A program made the translations under genes and the position numbers. The notes beneath the pieces were generated by a model. That model was not told the origin of the DNA and made no database searches. It worked only from the letters and a program-made list of their open reading frames with translations. A DNA stretch of 64,000 bases from Burkholderia guangdongensis (GTDB lineage: Bacteria > Pseudomonadota > Gammaproteobacteria > Burkholderiales > Burkholderiaceae): contig NZ_JACBNX010000022.1 of NCBI RefSeq assembly GCF_013403875.1, positions 1-64,000 on the forward strand, written 5' to 3'. The number at the start of each line of letters is the position of its first letter. The stretch's first letter is position 1. This document shows positions 33,798 to 42,599 of this stretch, in pieces.

Positions 33798-34089
33798 TCT
33801 GCACGATCGGCGCCAGGTTCGTGTAGTTCGGCACGTCCGAGAGGATCGCCTTCGCATGCGGCCCGAACGTCGTCTGGAACGCCTCCAGCGATTCGAAGAA
33901 CAGGTGGCCGGCGGCACGGTAGGTCGGCGGCTGCCCCGGCAGGCCGCCCGCGAGCCCCTCGTCGATCTCGATGCGCTTGCATGCGTCGCCCACCAGCCGC
34001 TGAATCATCGGCATGTGACTGTCCTGGTAATAGGCGAAGTCGAAGGTGCCGCCGTCGGTATTCGGGTAAAACACGCTCACTTTGATCAT
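33778..34089 (-). CDS. EthD family protein
   Basis: 103 residues from ATG at 34087-34089: MIKVSVFYPNTDGGTFDFAYYQDSHMPMIQ is the EthD dimeric alpha-beta barrel opening (quoted here only as the family's Tyr-His-MP signature, YYQDSHMP). The long upstream frame is shadow. It converges on the aminotransferase, whose 3' end it overlaps by 20 bases. EthD-like proteins accompany degradation pathways; their precise function is mostly unknown. Confidence 0.85.
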   Translation of the reverse strand: MIKVSVFYPNTDGGTFDFAYYQDSHMPMIQRLVGDACKRIEIDEGLAGGLPGQPPTYRAAGHLFFESLEAFQTTFGPHAKAILSDVPNYTNLAPIVQISAVRT

Positions 34090-34242
34090 CGCTGATGCTC
34101 CGTCGAAGGGAAGGGTGGGCGCACATCGCGAGCGCGGCGCCGTCGTGCGCGCGGCCCGGCAGGTTCGGCTCGGGCAGGAACGCGGCGTGTGATCTTCTCG
34201 CATCCGGCCGGTCCGGTCCAGTCGGGCCGCGCGCATGACGGC

Positions 34243-34266
34243 GCCGATTCGCCGATTCGCCGATTG
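34243..34266. repeat. Tandem repeat of GCCGATTC, three units
   Basis: Two perfect copies and one with a single change (GCCGATTG). Non-coding, between the EthD start and the sugar operon promoter. Confidence 0.6.
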
Positions 34267-34345
34267 GCCGGTGGGCGGCCGCTTCTCGTCTTGCTCTAGC
34301 CACCATCCCGCCTCTCATCCGTTTTCGGTTTTTTTTGAGATTCCC

Positions 34346-34374
34346 TTGACAACCCATCGCCCCACTTCCATACT
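34346..34374 (+). promoter_or_regulatory. Sigma70-type promoter of the sugar operon
   Basis: A perfect -35, TTGACA (34346-34351), a 17-bp spacer and -10 CATACT (34369-34374, four of six consensus). Transcription would start near 34381, at the edge of operator 1, so repressor binding would cover the start site. Confidence 0.6.
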
Positions 34375-34379
34375 CCGCT

Positions 34380-34405
34380 CCGCTAGTAATTCGAATTACT
34401 AGCGG
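34380..34405. promoter_or_regulatory. Operator 1, perfect 26-bp palindrome with core GTAATTCGAATTAC
   Basis: Left arm CCGCTAGTAATTC, right arm its exact complement, with the CG centre at 34392/34393 typical of LacI-family operators. It overlaps the predicted transcription start. Confidence 0.8.
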
Positions 34406-34476
34406 CCCGCCCCCTGCCGAGCGCATACAAAAAAATGGTTCGCGATTGGGGTGGTATCTATAAGCACGACGAGAAA

Positions 34477-34490
34477 GTAATACGTATTAC
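34477..34490. promoter_or_regulatory. Operator 2, palindrome GTAATACGTATTAC
   Basis: Shares the core GTAATWCGWATTAC with operator 1 and lies 91 bp centre to centre from it, just before the Shine-Dalgarno. Two such sites suggest looping by a tetrameric LacI-type repressor, probably the one encoded at 42600. Confidence 0.75.
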
Positions 34491-34502
34491 CAGGAGGAGA
34501 CG

Positions 34503-35771
34503 GTGTCACACCTCAAGTTCGAATGCATCATGGCCGCCGCGCTGCTGGCGTGTGGCGGCATCGGCATCGCCGCGGCGGCGCCCGTCAACGTGTCGCTGTG
34601 GCGGCACGACAGCGGCGACGCCGAAGTAAGGATAACGAAGGAACTGATCGACAGCTTCAATCGTTCCCAATCCAGATATCGCGTCGTGTACGAGAACCTG
34701 CCGAAGGGTTCGTACACGGAGTCGGTGACGGCCGCCGCGGTGTCGAAGAAGCTGCCGTGCGTGCTCGACCTCGACGAGCCGACGGTGCCGAACTTCGCGT
34801 GGTCGGGCTACCTGCGTCCGCTCGCCGGACTGCTCGACCCGAAGGTTGCCGCGAGCCTGACGGCCGGCGGCAAGGGCGAGTACAAGGGCGCGCTGTATTC
34901 GGTCGGGCCGTACGACGCATCGCTCGGGATCTTCGCGCGCAAGTCGGCGCTCGTCGCGGCCGGCGTGCGCATCCCGACCATCGACAAGCCGTGGACGCTC
35001 GCCGAATTCAATGACGCGCTCGCGAAGCTGAAGAAGTTGCCCGGCTACGAATACGTGATCGACATGCACAACAACGCGGACGGTGAATGGTGGACGTACG
35101 CGTATTCACCGTGGCTGCAGAGCTTCGGCGGCGATCTGATCGACCGGACGACGATGACGCGCGCGGACGGCGTGCTGAACGGCAAGCAGGCGGTCGCGTT
35201 CGGCAAGTGGTTCCAGAGCCTGTTCAAGATGGGCTACGCGAACAAGCGCCCGGTCGACGACAAGTCGTTCGTACTGGGCCGCGTGCCGCTCGATTACTCG
35301 GGCAACTGGAATTACGCGGACGCAAAGGCGAAGTGGGGCAACGACCTGATCGTGCTGCCGCCGCCGGATTTCGGTCGCGGCCCGAAGACGGGCGCCGCGT
35401 CGTGGCAATACGGGATCAGCACGACGTGCGCGGCGCCGGACGGCGCGGCCGCGTTCATCAACTACATGATGCAGCCGCAGCAAGTCGCGAAGACTGTCGA
35501 CCAGACCAAGGTGCTGCCGACGACGCAATCCGCCGCGAACCTGTCGACCGACTATCGTTCCGGTGGCGACCTGCGTTTCTACTTCGAGTTCGCGCAGCGC
35601 TACGCGGTGCCCCGCCCGCCGACACCCGCGTATCCGATCATCACGAGCACGTTCGAGAAGTCGATGCGCGAGATCATCAACGGCGCCGATGTGCAGTCGA
35701 CGCTGGACGACGCGACTGACGCGATTGAACGGAACATCCGCGACAACAAGGGCTACGGCTTCAGGATCTGA
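34503..35771 (+). CDS. Sugar ABC transporter substrate-binding protein
   Basis: 422 residues, extracellular solute-binding protein family 1. GTG start at 34503 behind AGGAGGAGA; signal peptide MSHLKFECIMAAALLACGG ending AAAA before PVNVSLWRHDSGDAEV. Later KSYTESV-type and VDDKSFVLGRVPLDYSGNW segments fit carbohydrate binders. It is the first gene of an operon with two MalFG-type permeases, a GH32 hydrolase and a MalK-type ATPase, so its ligand is most likely sucrose or a fructooligosaccharide. Confidence 0.88.
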   Translation: MSHLKFECIMAAALLACGGIGIAAAAPVNVSLWRHDSGDAEVRITKELIDSFNRSQSRYRVVYENLPKGSYTESVTAAAVSKKLPCVLDLDEPTVPNFAWSGYLRPLAGLLDPKVAASLTAGGKGEYKGALYSVGPYDASLGIFARKSALVAAGVRIPTIDKPWTLAEFNDALAKLKKLPGYEYVIDMHNNADGEWWTYAYSPWLQSFGGDLIDRTTMTRADGVLNGKQAVAFGKWFQSLFKMGYANKRPVDDKSFVLGRVPLDYSGNWNYADAKAKWGNDLIVLPPPDFGRGPKTGAASWQYGISTTCAAPDGAAAFINYMMQPQQVAKTVDQTKVLPTTQSAANLSTDYRSGGDLRFYFEFAQRYAVPRPPTPAYPIITSTFEKSMREIINGADVQSTLDDATDAIERNIRDNKGYGFRI

Positions 35772-35828
35772 TCGAAGCGGCAGAGCCGGTGGGCCGCGCG
35801 ACGGCCCACCGCGCAGGAGGGAATGGAG

Positions 35829-36953
35829 ATGCTTGAGACTACCAACGATCCGCGGCTCGCGGCGCCCGACGCGAACGCGCACGCGCGCGGCGCGAAGCTC
35901 GGGCGCGAAACGTGGACGGCGTGGCTGATGAGCACGCCCGCGCTGCTCGGCCTGCTGGTCTTCGTCGTATTGCCGTTCGTGATGGCGGCCGTGTTCAGCC
36001 TGACCGACCAGCGCCTGATGTCGCCGAACCCGACTGAATTCGTCGGCCTGCGCAACTATGAGCGTCTGCTCGCGGTCACGGTCGTGAAGATCGAACCCGT
36101 GCGCGACGAAACAGGCAGGATCATTCCCGGCGATGACGGGCAGCCGAGCTATCCGCGCCTGCGCTCGCTCGAGCGCGACGGCGGCGGCTTGCGCGGCTAC
36201 AAGGAGATGACGAGCGTCGACGTGTCCGGCGCGCGCTACATGCTCGTGGCGAAAGACCCGGTGTTCTGGCGCTCGCTCGCGAACATCGTGCTGTTCGCGC
36301 TGCTCGTCGTGCCGCTTCAGTGCGGCCTCGCGCTGGCAACCGCGCTGCTGATCAACCGGAAGCTGCGCGGGATCACGTTCTTCCGCGCGGCATTCTTCAG
36401 CCCGGTCGTGATCTCGATGGTTGTGATCAGCATCGTCTGGTCGTTCCTTTACGACCGGCAGTTCGGCCTGATCAACCAGATGCTGTCCGCCATGTCGTTC
36501 GGTCACATCCAGCCGATCGACTGGCTCGGCAATCCGCACGTCGCGATGCTCGCGATCGTGATCATGAGTGCGTGGCAGGGAATGGGCTTCCAGATGGTGA
36601 TTTTCCTCGCAGGCTTGCAGGGCATTCCGGGCGAGTTGTACGAAGCCGCGTGCCTCGACGGCGCGAACGCGTGGCAGCGCTTCGTCAACGTGACGCTGCC
36701 GGGCCTGCGCAACACGCTGGTTTTCATCCTGACCGCGACGACGATGCAGGCATTCTCGCTCTTCACACAGATCGACGTGATGACGCAGGGCGGCCCGGAC
36801 AATTCGACGGTGACCGTCATGTATCACGCGGTCAACAGCGGCTTCCGCGAACAGGACATCGCCTACGGCAGCACGATCACGGTGGTGTTCTTCCTCTTCA
36901 TTCTCGGCTTCGCGTTCGTGCAGCGACGCCTGATCGCGGGGAAGCAGCGATGA
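35829..36953 (+). CDS. Carbohydrate ABC transporter permease (MalF type)
   Basis: About 374 residues with six or more helices. An AGGAGG is 8 nt before the ATG at 35829 and only 2 nt before the earlier ATG at 35823, so the later start is chosen. The EAA loop is GELYEAACLDGANAWQRFVNVTLPGLRNT. A periplasmic insert of about 70 residues between the first two helices (around RLRSLERDGGGLRGYKEM) makes it longer than the usual 300 residues, like MalF. Its stop overlaps the next start in ATGA. Confidence 0.9.
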   Translation: MLETTNDPRLAAPDANAHARGAKLGRETWTAWLMSTPALLGLLVFVVLPFVMAAVFSLTDQRLMSPNPTEFVGLRNYERLLAVTVVKIEPVRDETGRIIPGDDGQPSYPRLRSLERDGGGLRGYKEMTSVDVSGARYMLVAKDPVFWRSLANIVLFALLVVPLQCGLALATALLINRKLRGITFFRAAFFSPVVISMVVISIVWSFLYDRQFGLINQMLSAMSFGHIQPIDWLGNPHVAMLAIVIMSAWQGMGFQMVIFLAGLQGIPGELYEAACLDGANAWQRFVNVTLPGLRNTLVFILTATTMQAFSLFTQIDVMTQGGPDNSTVTVMYHAVNSGFREQDIAYGSTITVVFFLFILGFAFVQRRLIAGKQR

Positions 36954-37843
36954 GCGATCTCACTCTGAAACATCGGCGCCGGATCGGCCAGGCCGTCAGC
37001 TATGCGCTGCTCACGCTCTTCACGCTGGTGTTCCTGCTGCCGACGCTGTTCATGCTGGTCTCGGGCTTCAAGCATACGACCGCGATCTTCGCCGATCTGC
37101 GTTCGTGGCGAGCGCTGTTGCCAGTCGGCGACCTGACGTTCGAAAACTATCGCTATGTGTTCGAGCGCGGCAATTTCGAGCGCTACTTCGTGAACTCGGT
37201 CGTGGTCACGTCGATCACCGTCGTGCTGAGCGTCGTCGTGAACAGCATGGCCGCGTATGCGCTCGCGCGGCTGCACTGGCGCGGGCGGAAGGGGGTGTTC
37301 GCGCTCGTGATCGCGATCCTGATCATCCCGTTCGAAGCGATCGCGATTCCGCTCGTGATGCTCGTCAGCCAGTTTCCGGGCGTCGACTTCGGGCTGCACG
37401 GCCTGTCGTTCAGCGACTCGATGTTCAACACATACACGGTGCAGATCCTGCCGTTCGCGGCGAACGCGTTCACGATCTTTCTGTTCTTCCAGTTCTTCCG
37501 CGATCTGCCGATCGAGCTGGACGAAGCGGCGCGGCTCGACGGCGCGACGCCGTTCCAGATCTACTGGCGGATCGTGATGCCGCTGTCGAGGCCGGTCATC
37601 GCGACGGTCGCGATCCTGCAGTTCCTGACGATGTGGAATCAGTACCTGTGGCCGATCATGGTCGTGCAGAGTGGCGACGTGCGTCCGCTGATGCCGGGCA
37701 TTCAGGAATTCTTCAACCGTTCGCCGGCCTGGGGGCAAATCATGGCGTACGCATCGCTCGTGACGCTGCCGGTCCTGGCCATTTTCGTGACGTTCCAGCG
37801 CTGGTTCGTCCAGAGTGTCGCCAGCAGTGGCGTCAAGGGTTAA
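36950..37843 (+). CDS. Carbohydrate ABC transporter permease (MalG type)
   Basis: 297 residues. ATG at 36950 overlaps the preceding stop (ATGA), so translation is coupled. MalG-type marks are the N-terminal helix VSYALLTLFTLVFLLPTLFML, NSVVVTSITVVLSVVVNSMAAYALAR and the EAA motif ELDEAARLDGATPFQIYWRIVMPLSRP. It forms the membrane channel with the MalF-type partner. Only four bases separate it from the GH32 gene. Confidence 0.9.
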   Translation: MSDLTLKHRRRIGQAVSYALLTLFTLVFLLPTLFMLVSGFKHTTAIFADLRSWRALLPVGDLTFENYRYVFERGNFERYFVNSVVVTSITVVLSVVVNSMAAYALARLHWRGRKGVFALVIAILIIPFEAIAIPLVMLVSQFPGVDFGLHGLSFSDSMFNTYTVQILPFAANAFTIFLFFQFFRDLPIELDEAARLDGATPFQIYWRIVMPLSRPVIATVAILQFLTMWNQYLWPIMVVQSGDVRPLMPGIQEFFNRSPAWGQIMAYASLVTLPVLAIFVTFQRWFVQSVASSGVKG

Positions 37844-37846
37844 TTC

Positions 37847-39268
37847 ATGAGCATGACAGAAAACATCAACAAGCCGGCGGTCGACGCCGTGCGCGTGCGG
37901 GATCCGCACCGCCCGCGGTTTCATTTCACGCCGCCGATGAACTGGATGAACGATCCGAACGGGATCTGCCATCACGACGGGCGGTATCACCTGTACTACC
38001 AGTACAACCCGAACGATGCGCTGTGGGGCGACATCCACTGGGGCCATGCGAGCAGTGCGGATCTCGTGCGGTGGCGCGACGAGCCTGTCGCGCTCGCGCC
38101 GTCGAGCGGCCCGGACGAGGGGGGATGCTTCTCGGGCAGCTTCGCGCTGGTGTACGGTCAGCCGACGATCTACTACACCGGATACACCGATACCGCGCAG
38201 GTGCAGTGCATGGCGACGAGCGACGATCTGCAGCGCTGGCGCAAGGTCGACGGCGCGTTGATCGAGCTGCCGCCGGCCGGCGTGCCGCGTGATCAGTTCC
38301 GGGATCCGTACGTATTTCAGCATCGCGACGTCTGGTACATGGTGGTCGGCGCGTCGCTGAACGGCGAGCGCGGGCAATGTCTGCTCTATCGCAGCGACGA
38401 TGGGCGCGACTGGAAATATCTGCATCCGCTGTACACATCGCCGCGCCTGCAGCTCGGCGTGATGTGGGAATGCCCGAACTTCTTTCCGATCGGCGACAAG
38501 TGGGTGCTATCGGTGTCGGTGTGGCAGAACATGGGCGCGCACTATTTCGTTGGCCGTTTCGAGAACGAGCGCTTCGTGCCCGAGTTCGACGACGTGCTCG
38601 ACGTCGACGGCAGCGCGTTCGCGCATCTGACCTTCATGGCGCCGGATGGTCGTGCGCTGCAATGGGCATGGATCAACGAGCAGCGCAGCGCGGACCTGAT
38701 GCGCGCGGACGGCTGGGCTGGGGCGATGACTGTGCCGCGCGTGCTCGGCCTGACCGATGCGGGCCAGCTCACGATCCGGCCCGTCGATGAAATCGGCGCG
38801 CTGCGCGGCGATGTCGCCGCCGCCGCGACGTGCCGGGTCGGCGGCGCCGAGACTGTGGCGTTCGAAGGCCGCCATCTGGACATCGAACTGGACGTCGAGC
38901 TGCTCGACGCGAAGCCGGTCGGCCTGACGCTGCTTGCGTCCCCGGACGGTCTCGAAGCGACGCGCATCGTCTACAACCCGAACATGCGGCGCCTGACGGT
39001 CGAACGTGCGCGCAGCTCGTTCAATCCGAAGACCGAGCGGCAGAACCAGCACGCGCATCTGTATCTGGAGCCGGGCGAGCCGCTGCGCCTGCGTGTGCTG
39101 CTCGATGCGACCGTGATCGAGGTATACGCGAACGATCGCGTGAATCTGACGAGCCGTGTCTACCCGACGCTCGGCAGCAGCGTCGGCGCGTCCGTGTTTG
39201 CGGAGGGGTACGCGAACGTCGCGCTGAAGGCGTGGCAGATGGGCGACATCTACGGCGAGCCGGCGTGA
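37847..39268 (+). CDS. Glycoside hydrolase family 32 (beta-fructosidase/sucrose hydrolase)
   Basis: 473 residues. GH32 motifs are complete: nucleophile Asp36 in WMNDPNG (33-39), the transition-state Asp153 in FRDP (151-154) and the acid/base Glu208 in WECPNF. The C-terminal beta-sandwich ends with the region LDATVIEVYANDRVNLTSR typical of the family. No signal peptide is present, so it acts in the cytoplasm on sugar brought in by the surrounding ABC system. Sucrose and short fructans are the likely substrates, giving fructose and glucose. Confidence 0.92.
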   Translation: MSMTENINKPAVDAVRVRDPHRPRFHFTPPMNWMNDPNGICHHDGRYHLYYQYNPNDALWGDIHWGHASSADLVRWRDEPVALAPSSGPDEGGCFSGSFALVYGQPTIYYTGYTDTAQVQCMATSDDLQRWRKVDGALIELPPAGVPRDQFRDPYVFQHRDVWYMVVGASLNGERGQCLLYRSDDGRDWKYLHPLYTSPRLQLGVMWECPNFFPIGDKWVLSVSVWQNMGAHYFVGRFENERFVPEFDDVLDVDGSAFAHLTFMAPDGRALQWAWINEQRSADLMRADGWAGAMTVPRVLGLTDAGQLTIRPVDEIGALRGDVAAAATCRVGGAETVAFEGRHLDIELDVELLDAKPVGLTLLASPDGLEATRIVYNPNMRRLTVERARSSFNPKTERQNQHAHLYLEPGEPLRLRVLLDATVIEVYANDRVNLTSRVYPTLGSSVGASVFAEGYANVALKAWQMGDIYGEPA

Positions 39269-39349
39269 CGAGCGGCCGACGGCGCGCCCGCGATCGACGA
39301 CGGACGCGCGAACAACAGTATCGGTGAGAGACCGGAGAGGAGCACACAC

Positions 39350-40504
39350 ATGTCGAACGTTTCACTGGTGGGGATCAACAAGGCCTACGGCGACGCGCGG
39401 CCGACGATCAACCGCTTCAATCTGCAGATCGACGCCGGCGAGTTCTGCGTGTTCGTGGGGCCGAGCGGCTGCGGGAAGTCGACGCTGCTGAGGATGGTCG
39501 CGGGGCTCGAGGAGATCACGAGCGGCGAGCTGCGGATTGCGGACCGCATGGTGAATGACGTGCCGCCCGCGAACCGCGGCGTCGCGATGGTGTTTCAGAA
39601 CTACGCGTTGTATCCGCACATGACGGTCGCGCAGAACATGGCGTTCGCGCTGAAGCTCGCGAAGCTGAAGCAGGCGGAGATCGACGAGAAGGTGCAGCGT
39701 GCGGCGAAGGTGCTGCAGCTCGACAAGCTGCTCGACCGGTATCCGAAGCAACTGTCCGGCGGCCAGCGGCAGCGCGTCGCGATCGGGCGTGCAATCGTCC
39801 GCGAGCCGAAGCTGTTTCTGTTCGACGAGCCGTTGTCGAATCTCGATGCGGCGCTGCGCGTGCAGACGCGAATAGAGATCGCGCGTCTGCATCGCGAGTT
39901 CGGCAAGGCGAGCGTGATCTACGTGACGCACGATCAGGTCGAGGCGATGACGCTCGCCGACAAGATCGTACTGCTCAACGCGGGCGACGCGGTCGCGAAA
40001 TACGGCAGCATCGCGCAGGTCGGTGCGCCGCTCGAGCTGTATCACCGGCCGCGCAACCGGTTCGTCGCCGGGTTCATCGGATCGCCGAACATGAACTTCC
40101 TGCCGGCGACGCTGGAGAAGGTCGAGCCCGATACGTGCACGGTCGCGCTGAAGGGCGGCGGCCAGCTCGCCGCGTGCGTTCGGCCGAACGCGGCGCAGAG
40201 CGCGTGCGCCGGCGATCCGCTGATGGTCGGCATTCGGCCCGAGCATATCCGTCTGGCCGACGCGGGCGGCGCGGAGCCGGGGCAGGCCGGCGAGGTAGTG
40301 TTCGCCGAATTCCTCGGCGAGCACAGCTACGTGCACGTCGCGCTGCAGTCCGGCGTGACGGTCATCGCGAAGGCGGGCGGCACCGTGCGCGTCAGGATCG
40401 GCGACCGCGTGAAGCTCGTATTCGATGCCGAGCATCTGCACGTGTTCGACGCCGACGACCAGTCGTTCGCGCAAACGCGCGATCTGGAGCGCCTGGCGGC
40501 CTGA
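39350..40504 (+). CDS. Carbohydrate ABC transporter ATP-binding protein (UgpC/MalK type)
   Basis: 384 residues. Walker A GPSGCGKSTLLRMVAG, signature LSGGQRQRVAIGRAIV, Walker B KLFLFDEPLSNLDAALR, and a C-terminal OB-type regulatory domain (ACAGDPLMVGIRPEHIRL) as in MalK/UgpC. GGAGAGGAGC lies before the ATG. It energises the preceding sugar permeases. Some enzymes of this group serve several ABC systems. Confidence 0.93.
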   Translation: MSNVSLVGINKAYGDARPTINRFNLQIDAGEFCVFVGPSGCGKSTLLRMVAGLEEITSGELRIADRMVNDVPPANRGVAMVFQNYALYPHMTVAQNMAFALKLAKLKQAEIDEKVQRAAKVLQLDKLLDRYPKQLSGGQRQRVAIGRAIVREPKLFLFDEPLSNLDAALRVQTRIEIARLHREFGKASVIYVTHDQVEAMTLADKIVLLNAGDAVAKYGSIAQVGAPLELYHRPRNRFVAGFIGSPNMNFLPATLEKVEPDTCTVALKGGGQLAACVRPNAAQSACAGDPLMVGIRPEHIRLADAGGAEPGQAGEVVFAEFLGEHSYVHVALQSGVTVIAKAGGTVRVRIGDRVKLVFDAEHLHVFDADDQSFAQTRDLERLAA

Positions 40505-40508
40505 TGGG

Positions 40509-40530
40509 CGGTCGCCCGTAAGGGCGACCG
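40509..40530. terminator. Hairpin after the sugar ATPase gene
   Basis: CGGTCGCCC-GTAA-GGGCGACCG, perfect 9-bp arms four bases after the stop codon. It lacks a T-run, so it may be a processing or attenuation element before the porin gene rather than a strong terminator. Confidence 0.5.
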
Positions 40531-40770
40531 GTACTCGGCGAGCGTAAAGGGATGTCGAGGCAAAAATATATTTCGTAGTCCGAATATAAATGAAAGGGAG
40601 GAGAGAAAATCTAGAAGGATTCGTTCGTGGTCGGGGCCTGCGCGTGCCGAGCACCAGATCGATCAATTTGCATGACGACATAAAGATTCGAAATTGTCGG
40701 GCGGAAGTGGCGTTGACACCGTCGACGCCTCGCCCGGCCGAGTCGGAATATTTTTTTGGAGACTCCTAAA

Positions 40771-41883
40771 ATGAAAAAGCTGATTTGCGTTGCTTCGTTG
40801 TTGACCTTTGCCGTCACGGTACACGCGCAGAGTAGCGTGACACTGTACGGCCGCATCGACGCCGGTCTCGAGTACGTGAGCGGCCTGCCGACCGCCAGTT
40901 ACACCGGCTCGACGTCGCGCGTTCGCGCGGAAGCCGGCAACTGGGGCGGCAGCCTGTGGGGCGTGAAGGGCGTCGAGGACCTCGGCGGCGGCAACAAGGC
41001 ACTGTTCCAGATGGAAGGCGCGTTCAACACGATGAACGGGCAGGGTGCGGGCACCAATTACATGTTCTTCGATCAGGCAACTGTCGGCCTGCAGAACGAT
41101 TCATACGGTACGTTCCTCATCGGCCGGAACAACTTCATCTCGAACGGCATCTGGGACTTCGATCCGTTCGGCCAGACCGCCTGGGCGACTGCGACGCTGG
41201 TGCGCGGCCGGAACTGGCAGAAGTCGAGCAGCAACATCATGTATCAATCGCCGAAGTTTGCCGGCTTCGACGTGTACGGCCAGTATTCGCTGTCGAACTC
41301 GACGTCGTGGAACGGCAACGGCATGACGCCGCAAGGTCGCAACGCCGGTATGCAATTGACCTACACGTCAGCGCTGTTCCAGGTGCGCGGCATCTACGAC
41401 GAGATTCGCGATCCGCTCAACGGCAAGCTCGACAATCCGTTCACCGCATCGCGCGAATACTTCGCCGGCGCGAACGTGTTCCTCGGGCCGGTCACGTTGC
41501 GTGCGGCCTACCAGGCTTCGCGGACGTCGGGCATGACCAACGCGGCGTACGGCACGCCGACCACGACGAACCTGGTGTGGGGCGGCGCGACCTGGCAGGC
41601 GACGCCGGAAGCGGCGCTGACGGGCGCCGTCTATCACGTGAACGCGAACAACGGCGGCGGCAACGCGACGATCTATACGATCGGGGGCTCGTACAACCTG
41701 TCCAAGCGAACGCTGCTCGACTTCCAGGTCGCGACGCTGCACAACAGCAAGACCGCGAACTTCAGCCTCGATCCGAACGCGGCCGAAGGCCCCGGCGGCA
41801 ACGTCAACGGCACATACAACGACAATCCGCTGTACGGCCACAGCATGTCGGGCGTCTACGTCGGTATCCAGCATTCTTTCTGA
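40771..41883 (+). CDS. Gram-negative porin, OmpC-like
   Basis: 370 residues. ATG at 40771 with GGAGACTCCT upstream gives MKKLICVASLLTFAVTVHAQ, a signal peptide, then SSVTLYGRIDAGLEYVSG. The L3-type region GTFLIGRNNFISNGIWDFDP and the terminal strand GVYVGIQHSF with C-terminal Phe confirm a trimeric porin. It follows the sugar uptake operon and precedes its LacI regulator, so it probably provides outer-membrane passage for sucrose or oligosaccharide, analogous in role to ScrY though from a different family. Confidence 0.93.
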   Translation: MKKLICVASLLTFAVTVHAQSSVTLYGRIDAGLEYVSGLPTASYTGSTSRVRAEAGNWGGSLWGVKGVEDLGGGNKALFQMEGAFNTMNGQGAGTNYMFFDQATVGLQNDSYGTFLIGRNNFISNGIWDFDPFGQTAWATATLVRGRNWQKSSSNIMYQSPKFAGFDVYGQYSLSNSTSWNGNGMTPQGRNAGMQLTYTSALFQVRGIYDEIRDPLNGKLDNPFTASREYFAGANVFLGPVTLRAAYQASRTSGMTNAAYGTPTTTNLVWGGATWQATPEAALTGAVYHVNANNGGGNATIYTIGGSYNLSKRTLLDFQVATLHNSKTANFSLDPNAAEGPGGNVNGTYNDNPLYGHSMSGVYVGIQHSF

Positions 41884-41945
41884 TTAGGCCAGTCGACCGG
41901 ATCGATTCCAACACCGGTTCCACGCTGCTGCGAGAGCGCGTATTG

Positions 41946-41980
41946 GCGCGGCGTCCCGAAAGGGCGTCGCGCATTTTTTT
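41946..41980 (+). terminator. Rho-independent terminator after the porin
   Basis: GCGCGGCGTCC pairs with GGGCGTCGCGC (with G-U pairs) over a CGAAA-type loop, followed by seven T at 41974-41980. Confidence 0.8.
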
Positions 41981-42143
41981 GTTCCCGAATGTCCCGAGTT
42001 CGCCCATCCCGCACGAAAAGCGGATACGCTCGATTCGCACTATGCTGTCGAAGCGCGCTCACGTCAGGACTCCGCTCTCCGGTATCGGCGAATTGAATTG
42101 GGGCTGTATGTGATGGCCGCGTCACTTTTGAAGGAGAAGGAAA

Positions 42144-42458
42144 ATGCATGCCAGATTCTCGATCCTGATGCTGTCGCTCGGGCTCGCGGCCGCGGTTCCC
42201 GGCGCCCATGCGCAAGGTGCAGCAAGCACGCAGCCCGACCGCGCGCTCGCGACGAGCGTGCGAGCGGCGCTCGCCGGCGCGTCCGACGTCAATGTGTCGC
42301 GCATCGCCGTCCTTGGCGGGCAGCAGCGCGTGATCCTCGAAGGTACGGTGCCCGACTACGCGCAGATCGATCGCGCGAAGCGATATGCGCAGAGCGTCGC
42401 CGGGGGCGCTGAAGTGGTCAGCCGCCTGACGGTGAGGGTGTCCGGACGCGGTTCGTGA
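42144..42458 (+). CDS. BON domain-containing periplasmic protein
   Basis: 104 residues: signal peptide MHARFSILMLSLGLAAAVPG ending AHAQ, then one BON domain (LATSVRAALAGASDVNVSRIAV and VILEGTVPDYAQIDRAKRYAQSV). AAGGAGAAGG precedes the ATG. BON domains bind membranes or envelope components; OsmY is the best-known relative. It stands between the porin and the LacI gene. Its link to sugar uptake is unclear. Confidence 0.85.
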   Translation: MHARFSILMLSLGLAAAVPGAHAQGAASTQPDRALATSVRAALAGASDVNVSRIAVLGGQQRVILEGTVPDYAQIDRAKRYAQSVAGGAEVVSRLTVRVSGRGS

Positions 42459-42599
42459 CGCGCGATATGTCGCGGGCGCAGAATCATGGCAGGCGACACG
42501 CGCCAGCAATAATCCGCTCATTCGAATATGATTGAGGCCAATTCGGGGATCCGCCAGTCGACGTGCGCGGATCGCCGGCCGGCCTCGATCCCTGTTCCG

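Larger units (their letters stand above)
34090..34502. promoter_or_regulatory. Control region of the sucrose/FOS operon
   Basis: 413 bases between EthD and the sugar-binding protein gene. In order: a short 8-bp tandem repeat (34243-34266), a sigma70-type promoter (34346-34374), operator 1 (34380-34405), operator 2 (34477-34490) and an AGGAGGAGA Shine-Dalgarno. No gene is credible. Confidence 0.7.

Noticed and set aside
42520..42527. ATTCGAAT as a third LacI operator
   Set aside because: Only eight central bases match the operator core and the flanks (GCTC/ATGA) do not, so it is not listed as a site.
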